This document shows positions 1 through 10,900 of a DNA stretch of 64,000 nt, piece by piece. The notes under the pieces were generated by a model, which was not told the DNA's origin, did not search any database, and saw only the letters and a list, made by a program, of their open reading frames with translations. The stretch is from Asparagopsis taxiformis. Its lineage: Eukaryota > Rhodophyta > Florideophyceae > Bonnemaisoniales > Bonnemaisoniaceae. The stretch's first letter is position 1. The number at the start of each line of letters is the position of its first letter. Location: positions 1-64,000 of the forward strand of contig JALQPE010002995.1 in the NCBI GenBank assembly GCA_030407315.1. Reading direction: 5' to 3'. The position numbers and the translations under genes are program-made.

Positions 1-23
1 GAATTCGACACAGCGTAATTCAT
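1..23 (-). CDS. gag, first codons only (partial at window edge)
   Basis: The start codon at 23-21 opens MNYAVSN, identical to the Gag start of the other two copies (5439 and 42018). Only about seven codons are in the window, so nothing more can be said about its integrity. Confidence 0.75.
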
Positions 24-128
24 AGACCGTCGTCCTGTAGCGTAGCACGTAGCTTTCGTTAACGTAAAAGAGCTTAACCTCGTTGGTTGTCGTTATGCTC
101 GTAGCAACTTCTAGGTCGGAAGCACCAG

Positions 129-793
129 TGTGGTAACAACGTTAGTTCTAGATTAGCTGGTTACGAGCTAGTGGACACGCTGTCCTTACGAAACGAAACG
201 AGCAGTCCCACCCGCTGGTGTTTTGACTGTATGTTAGGTAGAACGGTAGAGATAGTTAGCGAGTAGACACGAGCGTCACGACGCAACAATCCACGCAAGG
301 ATTACGTTAGCAACGAGGTGGTACGTCACCGGAGGCGCTCTCAACCAAGCCCGGAGGCACTACACGCAATCACAGCCTTAACGTGCGGCGATGGGTAGGG
401 AGTACGCAGCTCGACGGAGACGAAGCCTCGCTAGGCAAAACGTAAACGTACAAACGTAGAAGTCAGTCGTAGACTAGAGCCGTTGCTCGTTCGATGAATT
501 GCCCCTTTCCCTCCCGGCACGATGCCAATACCTATATAGCCACGATGGCATCGCTTTACAGTGTAAACACTGCTCGTAACGTCCCCGAATGGGAAAGGAC
601 CTTGTGGGTCGCACGTAGGGACCCGTTGGTCCGTTGGCCGTTGCCATTACGTTCGTTGCACACGTGTGCCGGTTGCGCGCGCGCATGCGCCAGCAATGTT
701 CGTGCATCGATTGCTGTCGCGGTCGTGTCCGCCGAAATTCGAATTCCGCGGAATCGTAAATATTCGCAATTTCGGAATTGCCCGTATACTACA
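129..793 (-). repeat. LTR of Ty3/gypsy copy 1 (5' LTR, minus strand)
   Basis: This 665-bp LTR runs from TGTAGTAT (reverse complement at 793) to ACCACA (at 129), so it has TG...CA ends. It carries the same TATATA core flanked by CGATGCCA/TGGCATCG arms as the other LTRs, and the same alternating GC/CA stretch. It is more diverged from the copy 2 LTRs than those two are from each other. Confidence 0.88.
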
Positions 794-1480
794 CGGCGCA
801 AGCCGTGATCTCAGGGTGAGATCACCGAGTAAACTCGAGCACAACGCGATCCACACAGGGGTCGTAAATCCCTGGCATAGTGGCGTGCAACGCAACGCGC
901 GCTATCGCGGTGCGACGCAGTTCGACGATCGGTTTATGCGCAGCGCGCACGCAAACGTCGGCGATCGTGAGCAACCCGCACGCAACGTTTCAACGCAATC
1001 GGTCCTCGCGATTCGCTAAACGCTTAACTCGTAGCTGCGAAGATGCTGGCTGTTTATTGGTAAAGTGCGAAGCAGTGCGACCACTAATAGTCAACTTACT
1101 TGGGACAGGCTGTCCTTGCGTGGCCGGCCGGCGGCCGCTTGCTCGCACGCAAAAGGGAAATATTTGGGAAAAACTTTCGTCATAAAAAACCCAAAAAGGG
1201 GAAATAAAAGGAAATTCGTAAAAATCACTACACGTGGCGCCGGACTCGCGGTTTCGTGGCAACGTTCGCGCGCACGCGCTCGCATCGACGCTCCGTGACA
1301 CGTAATTTGAACGCCACGCGTACGCTCGCTTACTAACTAACTCAGAGAGATGGACGCGAATTCATCCCAACGCAATCGCAGCGAACGCGCGCGCGTCGGC
1401 GAAATAAATTGCGTCACAACTACGGTAACCTGATTCGCGCGGGAGGTTTCATCCCTACCGGTACAGGGGCTCCTCTGTTT
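794..1480. other. No gene seen; GC-rich flank of copy 1
   Basis: No convincing reading frame is present. The stretch has a small hairpin at 805-825 (GTGATCTCA, GGG loop, TGAGATCAC) directly beside the LTR end. Base composition resembles the neighbouring retroelements, so it may be internal sequence of another element. I cannot assign it. Confidence 0.5.
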
Positions 1481-2393
1481 CTACGTGCTCTTCTGGCGAC
1501 TATAGCATGTCGCGACAGAATGACCCAGACGACCATATTTGGGAGCAACGGGTGTCTCAGTAAGGGTTTCGGGGCAGAAGTTAGCCCCATGTCCAGGCTT
1601 CTGACAGAAGGAGCAAGGACGAGGCGTTTCGCGCCTATCCCATGAGGACGACCCCTTCTGCTTGCGGACGATGAGGGAGAGTTCGGCAAGCTGCTCTGCT
1701 AGCTTGTCTACCTTGCTCTCCACCAGTGACGTTCGTGCGTCAGGACGTTTCAGTACCCGCTTAGATCCGTAGGTGGAATCGAGCGGGAGCTGTTTCCCGG
1801 CATCCTATACAGGACGGAAGATAGAAAGTCCTTGCGACCCTGGTCGAAGTCACGCACACACTTTCTTGAGATCGGAGTAGTGTGTGGCACCGCGATAGAT
1901 CGCGAACTGGGCCAGTTCTGGGAAGCGGGAGAGTGCATTCCTCAGAAGGCCGAACTTAGCTTCATCATTAAAGGATGCCTTTTGTAACAGACGATCCATA
2001 GCTTTGAGCGATCCGACAAGATCCTCAGGATCCAGTACCGCATTGATGTTACTGCGAATATCGTCACTCGGCTCGGTCTTGTCTCCGAAGCGATGATGAA
2101 GGCCTTCTTGACGAGGGCGTAGTTCACAGCATCTTCCGTCAGCGCTCCATCCTTGGCGAACGTTTCGTAGTAGACGTCGAATGCCTCGCCCACCTCGAGG
2201 GCGAGGAGTTCGAGCGCTTTCTCCTCGTCGGACTTGCCGCGCATAGCGACGTTCTCGAAGAAGAAGAAGAACTTCTTGACGTCGGAAGAGAGAGAGCCGT
2301 CCATCTTAGCAGTGGATGGACCCGCCTGCTGTTTCGGGTCGTCAGCCCTCCACAAGAGTACCATGTTACGCGTGGACACGGACGAGGAGTCAA
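1481..2393 (-). pseudogene. Decayed gag of a different LTR retrotransposon
   Basis: Reading leftward from about 2393, three frames in turn give a continuous Gag-like protein. It begins MSTRNMVLLWRADDP, with helical capsid-like text, then a linker with VESKVDKLAEQLAELSLIV, which could be a short coiled coil. It ends with a CCHC zinc knuckle (CSFCQKPGHGANFC) and a second knuckle missing a cysteine (GRLGHSVATC). The frame changes and the damaged second knuckle show it is not functional. It is not similar to the Gag at 5439. No matching pol or LTR is visible, so this is a fragment. Confidence 0.7.
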
Positions 2394-3043
2394 AAACGGT
2401 GTAAATGTAGGAATGTAGAACAGATGTAATTTACTAAGTCTAGCTTGCCTCTAGGTTATTCTATCACCGCTCGGAGCTGCATTTAACTCCCAGCGGTTGG
2501 ACGTCTGAAACTTTCCAGGCGTCCATTTAACCCTAAATTAAAATTCTGGTAGAAATTACCTGTAGAATTTTTCTTGTAAAAGTCATTTCCACAGATTGGA
2601 TTATTTTCAGAGCGCAACCAAATCTCCCAAGTTAGTTTACTCTCTGTAGAATCGTATGGCGTAAAGGTTTTGAAACGTGTCTAAAATTTTGACTTTATTC
2701 TGGATGCTCGAAAAGTGGCCTCATATGAGGCCACTTTTACCACCCTAATAGTAGTGTAAATTTCTTCTGAGATGGAAAACTTTTTTGTCGGAAAGACGTC
2801 TCAGCGAGTTTCATGGTTTGGCAGGGCTGAACATTGTGAGAGTCAAACTTTGCAGCCGCTAGATAACATCATCGGTTCTTCTATCTTTATGGCTTCCTGA
2901 ACACCATTAACGCAAAAAGCTTGCAAAAAATTTTTGAAGTGAACTGCGAGAACAAAGGCTGTTTTTTCGTAATTTTTGGCAATTTTTCTCGGCCTCATAT
3001 GAGGAAATTTGCTTGTCCGATAGACACTATTAAATTTAGTGTG
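2394..3043. other. AT-richer spacer with palindromes, no gene
   Basis: No credible coding region. It contains a perfect 28-bp palindrome and a shorter related one, listed separately. It is the left flank into which the copia element inserted. Confidence 0.55.
2711..2738. repeat. Perfect 28-bp palindrome
   Basis: The left arm AAAAGTGGCCTCAT is followed immediately by its exact reverse complement. The core CCTCATATGAGG recurs at 2993-3004. The role is unknown. Confidence 0.85.
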
Positions 3044-3048
3044 TGCAT
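3044..3048. other. Target site duplication of copia element, left copy
   Basis: TGCAT sits directly outside the left LTR and is matched exactly by TGCAT at 21131-21135. A 5-bp duplication is usual for Ty1/copia integrases. Confidence 0.88.
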
Positions 3049-3200
3049 TGTTGAAGAGTCAGAGTCCTTGTCTTTATTCCTTGGAGATCGTCGGCGATGA
3101 GACGCTTAAGTAGTGTGATCATACTGTAAGACTAGTGTAGAGGTGAGTTATGAGGAAGAGCTGAGGAGTGGACGCGGCGCGAAAAAGAAGTTATTCGTCA
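3049..3200 (-). repeat. 3' LTR of the copia element
   Basis: This 152-bp repeat begins TGTTGAAG and ends TTATTCGTCA. It matches 21020-21130 except for two single-base indels and about 47 bp present only here. No clear polypurine tract is seen next to it. Confidence 0.82.
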
Positions 3201-4671
3201 GTCGCCGCGCGTCGTGGGCACTGTGAGGCGAAGAGAGGTAGTTTGGATGTGAATTGCGCTGGTTTGAGGGATTTGGTAAAGACATCAGCTGGGTTAGAGA
3301 TTGGAAGATATGTGTATAGGCTTGATGATACCTTGGACAATCTGCTCCCGTAGCCAGTGATACTTCACATCGATATGGCGTGCATTGGGAGTGGGGAATT
3401 GCGCGGTTGCCGTGGCTATAGATGCGGTATTATCAATGTATAGAGGCGTTGGGTCGGTAGGAGCGTGAGATAGTTCAGCAAGGAAGTTGCGTATGGTGGT
3501 GAGATGCATCGCACTATGGAAGGCAGCTAGTATTCTGCAGAATGGGTGGACGGACAGACATGAGACTGTCGTTTAGATTGCCATGCTATTGGAGCATCAT
3601 TATACATGATGAGTGTGCCAGTTGTGGACCTTCGTGTGAGCGGGCAGGCTGCAAATCAGCATCAGAGTATGCTTTCAATGGAGTGGTGAAGCTGTTCTTG
3701 TATAGTATGCCATTATCGGGAGTGGACTTCAAATAGCGGAGAACACGAAGTCCAGCTTGCCAGTGGTGTGTTGTTGGAGCCTTTGTGTGGCGTCCAGGAG
3801 CCCTACGATGAACGAAATTTCTGGGCGAGTGGAGTCGGCTAGATACCGCAAAGAGCCAATGAGTGCCTTGTAGTCGTATTCTGAGGTGTTGAGGGGGTTT
3901 AGAAGAGGTTTGATGCGGAGCAAGGAGCTCAGACGCAATTGGGGATGACGTGGGTTTGGCATCGGTGAGGCGGAACTTGTCGAGAAGTGTTTTGATATAA
4001 ACGTTGGGATATTTTGATGCCGCGTTAGTGTGCGTCACCTTCCACCCAAGAATATGTTCAACACGGCCAAGGTCTTTAAGTTTGTACTTTTGGCGAAGTT
4101 GATCTTTAACCTTGGAGAGCAGTTGTAGACTGTTGGACGTGACGAGGAAGTCGTCCACTGTGATAACCAGGAGGACGAAATGCGAACGGCGGAGTGGCTG
4201 CGGAGGACAAATGAGCAGGCCGTCTGATGATAGACGCTCAAAGTTGGAGAGTGTGAGAAATTTCGCTAAACCGGAGGTGAATATGGTACAGGCTTGTTTA
4301 CTGCCATACATGTTACCAGTAAGCTTTGCGATGCCAGGGTGTTTTTCACTGCCATCAAAACGTTTGGGTTGTCGAATAAATATGTGATGTCGTCAGTTGA
4401 ACAGCTCATGAAGGAGCGGACTCAATGTCCCAGTGGTGTATGTGGTAAGCCGTGAGCGGCTGCTAAGCGATGGATGTGCGAATAGCATGCGGTGGGCAAC
4501 AGGGCTGGAGAGCTGTGTAGGGTCGTAGTGCCTCCTGGTACTTGTCTGTCGCCACGTATGGTGCAACGTGCTTGCGCAGAGGGGGGTACCGTCCTTGTCC
4601 TTTTTTGAGCTTCAAAACCTGTGTTGGTAGTTAATTTGGTGTCGGAAGGAGTTTCTGATTTCGTACGGAGG
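3201..4671 (-). pseudogene. Copia reverse transcriptase and RNase H, frameshifted
   Basis: Read leftward from 4671. Motifs include KLKKDKDGTPLCA (entry to the reverse transcriptase), RQPKRFD, MYGSKQAC (the copia YGLKQAPR region) and ITVDDFLV (the YVDD active site with T for Y), followed by KYKLKDLGRVEHILGWKV. RNase H text follows, with LYIDNTASIA and HIDVKYHWLRE near 3294-3509. Frames change at least three times, including just downstream of the gypsy insertion, so no full-length polymerase can be made. The first part of the reverse transcriptase lies across the gypsy insertion at about 18153-18200. Confidence 0.88.
4667..4671. other. Probable target duplication of gypsy copy 2, left copy
   Basis: GGAGG here and GTAGG at 18153-18157 flank the element and differ at one base. 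Removing the element with one copy joins the copia frame text on both sides. Confidence 0.6.
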
Positions 4672-5334
4672 TGTAGTATACGTGGCAATTCCGAAATTGC
4701 AAATATTTACGTTTTTCCGCGGAATTCGAATCTCGGCGGACACGACCGGCGACAGCAATGCACGAACATTGCTGGCGCATGCGCGCGCGCAACCTGCACA
4801 CGTGTGCAACGAACGTATTGGCAACGGCCAACGGACCAACGGGTCCCTACGTGTGACCCACAAGGTCCTTCCCATTCGGGGACGTTACGAGCAGTGTTTA
4901 CACTGTAAAGCGATGCCATCGTGGCTATATAGGTATTGGCATCGTGCCGGGAGGGAAAGGGGACAAGACAACGATCGAGCAACGGCTCTAGTCTACGACT
5001 GACTTCTACGTTTACGTTTACGTTTTGCCTAACGAGGCTTCGTCTCCGTCGAGCTGCGTACTCCCTACCCATCGCCGCACGTAAGGCTGATTGCGTGTAG
5101 TGCCTCCGGGCTTGGTTGAGAGCGCCTCCGGTGACGTACCACCTCGTTTGCTAACGTAATCCTCGCGTGGATTGTTGCGTCGTGACGCTCGTGTCTACTC
5201 GCTAACCACTCTCTACTACCTTCCTACCTAACAATACAGTCAAAACACCAGCGGGTGGACTGCTCGTTTCGTTTCGTAAGGACAGCGTGTCCGTGGCTCG
5301 TACCAGCTACTTCTAGAACTAACGTGGTTCCACA
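4672..5334 (+). repeat. 5' LTR of gypsy copy 2
   Basis: 663 bp, TGTAGTATACG ... GGTTCCACA, with TG...CA ends. It is nearly identical to 17493-18152. It contains the conserved TATA region and a run of alternating purine and pyrimidine near 4770-4810. Confidence 0.93.
4911..4944 (+). promoter_or_regulatory. LTR core promoter: TATA box between inverted arms
   Basis: TATATA at 4926-4931 is flanked by CGATGCCA (4911-4918) and its reverse complement TGGCATCG (4937-4944). The arrangement is kept in all four LTRs of the family in this window, which supports a role in transcription start. An imperfect hairpin CAGTGT-TT-ACACTG lies just upstream. Confidence 0.6.
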
Positions 5335-5352
5335 CTGGTCTCTCGACCTAGA
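5335..5352 (+). promoter_or_regulatory. Likely primer-binding site of gypsy copy 2
   Basis: TGGTCTCTCGACC begins one base inside the LTR end, as expected for complementarity to a tRNA 3' CCA end. The other copies read TGGTCTTCCGACC and TGGTGCTTCCGACC at this place. I cannot name the tRNA. Confidence 0.5.
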
Positions 5353-5438
5353 AGTTGCTACGAGCATAACGACAACCAACGAGGTTGAGCTCTTTTACGT
5401 TAACGAAAAGCTACGTGCTACGCTACAGACGACGGTCT

Positions 5439-7841
5439 ATGAATTACGCTGTGTCGAATTCCAGCGCGTCGCCCAGGCAACCGTTGCCAACGTCAGCGGA
5501 CGCCGAAGCCGACGTGGCCTTGTCAGCAGAAGCGATCTTCGCGACTGATCGATCTATCCCGCCGGATATCGAGGCGATCGGCCAGCTACCACGTACGGTA
5601 AGCCCGTTTGAGTCCGTGAGTATGGACCCCGCAACGCGCGGTCAGCTCAACGAAGGGAACGTGACTCCCACGGCACTACGTGTAGTGTACGAAGACCTTC
5701 GAGGTCACATCGAAAGGGCGAGCGACGCGGCCGTCGACGAAGCCGTAAGGCAGAGACTCGGAGTCTCGGAGCGCGAAGCTCGTGCGTTACGTGAACGCTC
5801 AGCGACCCTCGAACGGGAAAACGAAGATTTACGAAACCGCCTCTCCGCCGTGGAGGGAAGACTCGACTCGTTTGTCGTAGTATTCAACGAAATCGTCGCC
5901 GGACGTTCCGCTCCGCCGAGCGGAAGCGATCCGAATTACGAAGGCTCGCGCGCCTATAACTCGCAATCCTCCCCGGCCGTTCCGGGAGGATACCCACCAA
6001 CACCCGGTCCGACGACCCCGACAACGTACGGAAGGGGGGCGACAGTGCAACGAGCCATCGCCAACCCCGACGAGACGCCACGAAGGCAATTACGTTTTAA
6101 CGATACGCCAGACCACGCGCGGTCGGCGGACGCAGCACGAGCTGCGCAATTCGATACGAGAGCTCCCCCGCCACGTGAAACGTACATTCCGTGGCTGGGT
6201 ACGTTCGGCACGACGGACACGCGAGTCCACGAAAACGAACGTGCCGACGCGGTACGCTTACCAGGGAACGCCCTCGGACCCGTTTGCCACGCGTTGGCAG
6301 AGCACACGACAATGCTCGACGCATTTGCGAACGTGGTGTCGTACCGCATGTACCGACTTAACGATGTACGTGAACATCTCTACGTGAACGAGAGTCAAAG
6401 CGTACATAAGCTCAAACGTGAGCTGGAGGGACTTTTCCCTACGTTAAAGCCGTTCTCCGGCCGGAATCCGATTACGTTACTCGGATTCCTCGCCCAAATA
6501 CGTGATGGGTTCAGCACACTCGGAGTGTGCGAGGGAGTGGCAGTACGTGCGCTGCACTTCTTCCTCGAAGGGGACGCCCGACGGTTCTACGATTCCCAGT
6601 GTACGACTGGTGTGATCACGACTGATCCGACGAAGAGGTTCTCGTGGCCTCACGTAATCAACGCGTTGATCAAACGATACCTGCAAGACGACGTGCTGCA
6701 GGAGGCCTACGAAAAGGTCACGATGATCACGCAGAGTCCTAACGAGGACGAGAATCAGTACGCTGATAGACTCGACACCGCCACGCGGGCGTGTAACTAC
6801 GTGTTTACGGATCGACTCCTCGTTCACCACTACGTACGTGGTTTGCTGCCCTCGACGCGGGCAGCAGTGACGGAACGACTCCGGTCACTCCCCGAACGAG
6901 AGAGGAACGACCTCACCGTTGTGAGACGATTGGCGACGGCCGAAGGAACGACCTTCCGTGCACGTACGGCAGCTGTCGCGTCAGCCGCGAAACCGAAAGT
7001 GCGGTTTCCGGTGAAGCCTACGTTGGCTATTTCCGACCACGAGTCGAGGAAGTTCGCGGACTACGATGAGTCCGCGTACTTACGTAATGAACGGGCTAAC
7101 GAGCCCAGTTACCACGATGGTAACCCGAACATCCCCGCGAGGGACGACGACGACGTGTCGCTCGCTGCGGTTCACGTTGCCGAGAATTTGGAGGCGATCC
7201 TCTTCACGAACGGGCCGCCGCCCAACGATACGAAAACGGCAAACGAAAAGCCGGACGAGCTCGAAGCTCGATTGAACCGTCCATGCGAGGACGTGCCGAA
7301 GCTCACGAGCGAGCAGACGCAATTGGCGCACTCCGTAATCCCGAATGATTACTGGACGCTGTCGTGTTGGTCATGCCGCGAAGATGGCCACTCGACGTTT
7401 ACGTGTCCGCGTCTGACGCCAGATCAACGGATCTTTTTCGCGTACAAGTACTACCTCTTCCACGTGAAGAGCAACCCACGTCAGGCTGAGTACTTCCGCC
7501 AACGAATGGCCAAGCGTCACCAGGAACGACCTGATGAGCGAGGGAACGTGACCCCGCGGAGGTACGGCACGCCGCCTACGATACTCCGAAACCCCAATCG
7601 TGACGGGGGAAGGCCCTTCGACAGGCGCCGCGGCGACTTTCGTAATGACCGACGTGACCCCCGCCCGTGGGCGAACGAACGAAATGGCCAGCGTAATGGC
7701 CGCAGCGGAGTCTACGTGACGACCTCCGCTGACGAAACACCACTCGAGGTGGAAACGAGTCACGATGACGAACGAGCTTCGTGGGCTCACGACGACAACG
7801 TGTCGAACGGCCCCGCGCCGGGAAACGACCAGGCGATGTAG
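5439..7841 (+). CDS. gag: Gag polyprotein of Ty3/gypsy copy 2
   Basis: 800 residues from ATG 5439. The same start, MNYAVSN, is used in all three copies, whereas the frame upstream is not conserved. The N-terminal part holds a coiled coil around residues 110-150 (REARALRERSATLERENEDL). A proline/glycine-rich linker follows. The retrotransposon Gag capsid domain is at about residues 330-520 (LKPFSGRNPITLLGFLAQI ... NQYADRLDTATRACNYVF). A single CCHC zinc knuckle at residues 643-656 (CWSCREDGHSTFTC) and an arginine-rich tail bind nucleic acid. Expected role: virus-like particle shell and RNA packaging. It ends 82 nt before pol, in a different frame. Confidence 0.93.
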   Translation: MNYAVSNSSASPRQPLPTSADAEADVALSAEAIFATDRSIPPDIEAIGQLPRTVSPFESVSMDPATRGQLNEGNVTPTALRVVYEDLRGHIERASDAAVDEAVRQRLGVSEREARALRERSATLERENEDLRNRLSAVEGRLDSFVVVFNEIVAGRSAPPSGSDPNYEGSRAYNSQSSPAVPGGYPPTPGPTTPTTYGRGATVQRAIANPDETPRRQLRFNDTPDHARSADAARAAQFDTRAPPPRETYIPWLGTFGTTDTRVHENERADAVRLPGNALGPVCHALAEHTTMLDAFANVVSYRMYRLNDVREHLYVNESQSVHKLKRELEGLFPTLKPFSGRNPITLLGFLAQIRDGFSTLGVCEGVAVRALHFFLEGDARRFYDSQCTTGVITTDPTKRFSWPHVINALIKRYLQDDVLQEAYEKVTMITQSPNEDENQYADRLDTATRACNYVFTDRLLVHHYVRGLLPSTRAAVTERLRSLPERERNDLTVVRRLATAEGTTFRARTAAVASAAKPKVRFPVKPTLAISDHESRKFADYDESAYLRNERANEPSYHDGNPNIPARDDDDVSLAAVHVAENLEAILFTNGPPPNDTKTANEKPDELEARLNRPCEDVPKLTSEQTQLAHSVIPNDYWTLSCWSCREDGHSTFTCPRLTPDQRIFFAYKYYLFHVKSNPRQAEYFRQRMAKRHQERPDERGNVTPRRYGTPPTILRNPNRDGGRPFDRRRGDFRNDRRDPRPWANERNGQRNGRSGVYVTTSADETPLEVETSHDDERASWAHDDNVSNGPAPGNDQAM

Positions 7842-7923
7842 GTCACGAGCCACCCACATCGCCTGAACCCTTACGTAAAGGGGGACGACCGACGTCGATG
7901 ATTGGTCCTCCGCAGGCTCACCG

Positions 7924-10900
7924 ATGAACGAGAGTTACGTAAAGCTCACGGCCGCGAAGGCCAACTCGAGTCACACGACACCCGACGTGGGGGAAGAAAC
8001 GAAGTCCGACGGGACGAACGAACCTCACACGAAGAGGAAGCCTCGCAGACGAGCGAGACGCGCTACCCGGAAGCACGACGCTTCCGAGCGCGAGAAAGCC
8101 AAGCACGCGGCTTATACGAAGCGTGTCGACGCAAAAGAAGCCATACGGGCTCATACGGTGAAGCGACGAACCGCTAGCGAAGACGTAGACCGCGCGCCGG
8201 TCAGGACCGAACCGTTGGTCCTCGACGGGCATACGTGCCTACTTGCGTCGAAGCATTATATCGTGTCCGGAACGATCGGACTAGACCTCAACGTGATGAG
8301 GGCGATTACCATCGCGATGGATACGTGCAGCGGCTACAACTTGATACGAACAAGTTTACTACCCTACGACTGGGTCGACCGCTGTCTACGTGACGAAGAG
8401 CTACCGAAGCTCGGAGACGCCAACGGGCGACGTTTGCCTATCGAAGGCGCCATCCTGCTTCGTGTCAGGTTGGGGAACTCGCTGTTCCGCGTAAAATTCT
8501 TCGTAGCCAACACGCTGGCTGTTCCCGTTATAATGGGCACGTCGTTCATGTCGAAGCATGTCGATGCTATACGCTGTCGAGCGCAGACAATCGACCTCCA
8601 TCGGGGGGATACGATACCCATTATCGCGGAGGGCGATACGACGACTCCGTACGAGGAGGGGGAAGAGACGAATCCAAACGTGGAACCCCGAAGCCGCGAG
8701 CGTAACGCGGCCTCGAATCGGCCGAGCCGAACGTTCTCGGTTCGCCTGACGAAGTACACGCGTGTACCGGCGATGTCGCAACGGACCGTCAACGTGACGA
8801 CGGATGCGACCGGACTCGTGTTCCTCGAACCGAAAGCGTCGGTGCAATTCCGGCATGGGCTGCGCATAGCCAACGGAGTGGTCGACGTAGGACCGAGAGA
8901 GACGTTCTCTATTATCGTGTCGAACTTCACGAAGAAGGACCGCGAATTGCCGAAAGGCGCAACGATTGCGTACGCGGTACGCTCCCCGTTGGGAATCGTC
9001 CCACTCAAGCGTGAGGGCGGCGAAGCCCTCGCGAAGGTTTTGAACCTACCGCTAGTCGACGCGACGACGCGGACAAATACGAACGGGTTGGGCGACGAAA
9101 CGCCAGACCCGTTGGTCAACGAAAAGGGGAACGACCCCGCCACGAATTGGCAGTCGACAATCGATTTGTCGCACCTCGACGACGAGGATTTACGAAAGCG
9201 CATCAACGAGATGCTAGCTACACATTCGTCAATGTGGACGAGCGGACGCCTCGGCGAAATCAATGCTACGGAGCATCGAATCGAACTCGAACCGGGCACG
9301 CGGCCCATACGTTCAATGCCCTATCGTCAGGGTCCGGCTTTACGTACGATAGCCGAGGAGCAGATCACGAAGATGCTCAACGAAGGGGTTATCGAACCCG
9401 CGTCCAGCGAATGGGCGTCACCAATCGTGTTGGTGCCGAAGAAGGACGGATCCTTACGTTTCTGTGTCGATTACAGGCGTTTGAACGCGAAAACGATCGC
9501 TGATTCGTACCCGCTTCCTCGTATGGAAGATTGCCTCGATTCGTTGGGCGACGCCGCCATCTTCACGACACTCGATTGTAACGCCGGTTACTGGCAAGTG
9601 CCCGTCTCCGCCGAGGACCGTGATAAGACAACGTTTACGTCTTTCATGGGAACGTATCGCTACGTGCGAATGCCATTCGGGCTACGAAATGCCCCCGCTA
9701 CGTTTCAGCGGACGTTGGACATCATCCTCTCCGGAGTACGTTGGCAATCGTGCCTGGTCTACTTAGACGACGTAATCGTCTTTTCGAAAGACCTCGAGTC
9801 TCACCTGGGTCACGTTGACCAGGTGCTTTCCCTGCTACGCGCAGCGGGAGTAACGTTAAAGCTCACGAAGTGCTCGTTCTTTCAACCACGAGTTGACTAC
9901 CTGGGGCACGTGATTACCCCAGGGAAGCTGCACGTCGCAGCTCGGAACAAGGAAGCCTTTCGTACGGCTACGTTCCCACGCGACAAGACGCAATGTCGAT
10001 CGTTTTTGGGCGCGGCCAACGTTTACCGCCGTTTCGTAAAGGCGTATGCCGAGATCGCTCGGCCACTCAACACGATGTTGAAGAAGGACGCTTCCCCCGA
10101 TTGGACGAACCCAACGGACGCGCAAACGAATGCGTTCGAAACGTTGAAGACAATACTGGTGTCGCCACCAGTATTGCACCTTCCGAAGGCGGGACGTCCG
10201 TTCATGATCGATACCGACGCGTCGGCGTATCAGCTGGGAGCTACGTTGCTCCAACAGCAGAACGAAGATAAGCCCAACGAATGGGTGCCGATTGGGTACT
10301 GGTCGAAGACCCTTAACGAAACCGAACGCGGTTACTCGGCAACGGAGCGCGAGTGTTACTCCGTCGTTTGGGCGATAACGTCGCTCCGACCCTACGTAGA
10401 GGGTCAACGATTTACCGTACGTACGGATCACGAAGCCTTACGTTGGCTGATGACGTTGACGGACGCGTCCGGACGACTACTACGATGGAGGCTACGCGTT
10501 GCCGAATTCGATTTCGAAGTCACGTACAGGCCTGGGCGCGTGCACCAGGTACCTGACGCTTTATCACGTGTGATATCTACGTATGACGACGGTCGACCCG
10601 TCGACGATGACGTACCATCGTACGGGGACGCGGTCCTCGTGACGACTCGCAGTCGGCGACAACCCACACGAAATGGGCAAGGACGAACGACGTCCGTACG
10701 TAAAAAGGCAACGAATGCCAGGGGTCACGACGACCCGTCGAACGAGACTCGTGATGAACGAACATCAGCCACGACGGCTGGCCACGATGGCCTCGAGTTC
10801 AACCGCGACGCGTCGCTCGATGACGTTCTCGACGAGGAACCGGATTTCCTCGACGAACAGCGCGCTGCTGAAGACGATTCGGCACGCGTGCCACCAGCTG

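Larger units (their letters stand above)
1..793 (-). mobile_element. Ty3/gypsy element copy 1, 5' end only
   Basis: The reverse complement of 1-793 matches the 5' LTR, primer site and leader of the complete element at 4672-18152. The LTR lies at 129-793 and the leader at 24-128. The gag start codon reads leftward from 23 and the rest leaves the window. The outer LTR end has a one-base loss relative to the other copies. This is the third family member in 64 kb, in the opposite orientation to the others. Confidence 0.9.

Noticed and set aside
494..1019. Short frames on both strands over LTR copy 1
   Set aside because: The same frames recur over every LTR with no codon-level constraint. The LTR explains them.
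5385..5438. Upstream extension of Gag in copy 2
   Set aside because: It begins with TTG and is out of frame in copy 3. The shared ATG at 5439 is the better start.
8364..9308. Minus-strand frame of 314 codons, present in both gypsy copies
   Set aside because: It lies wholly over pol and its conservation is explained by pol being nearly identical. It has no domain or independent constraint.
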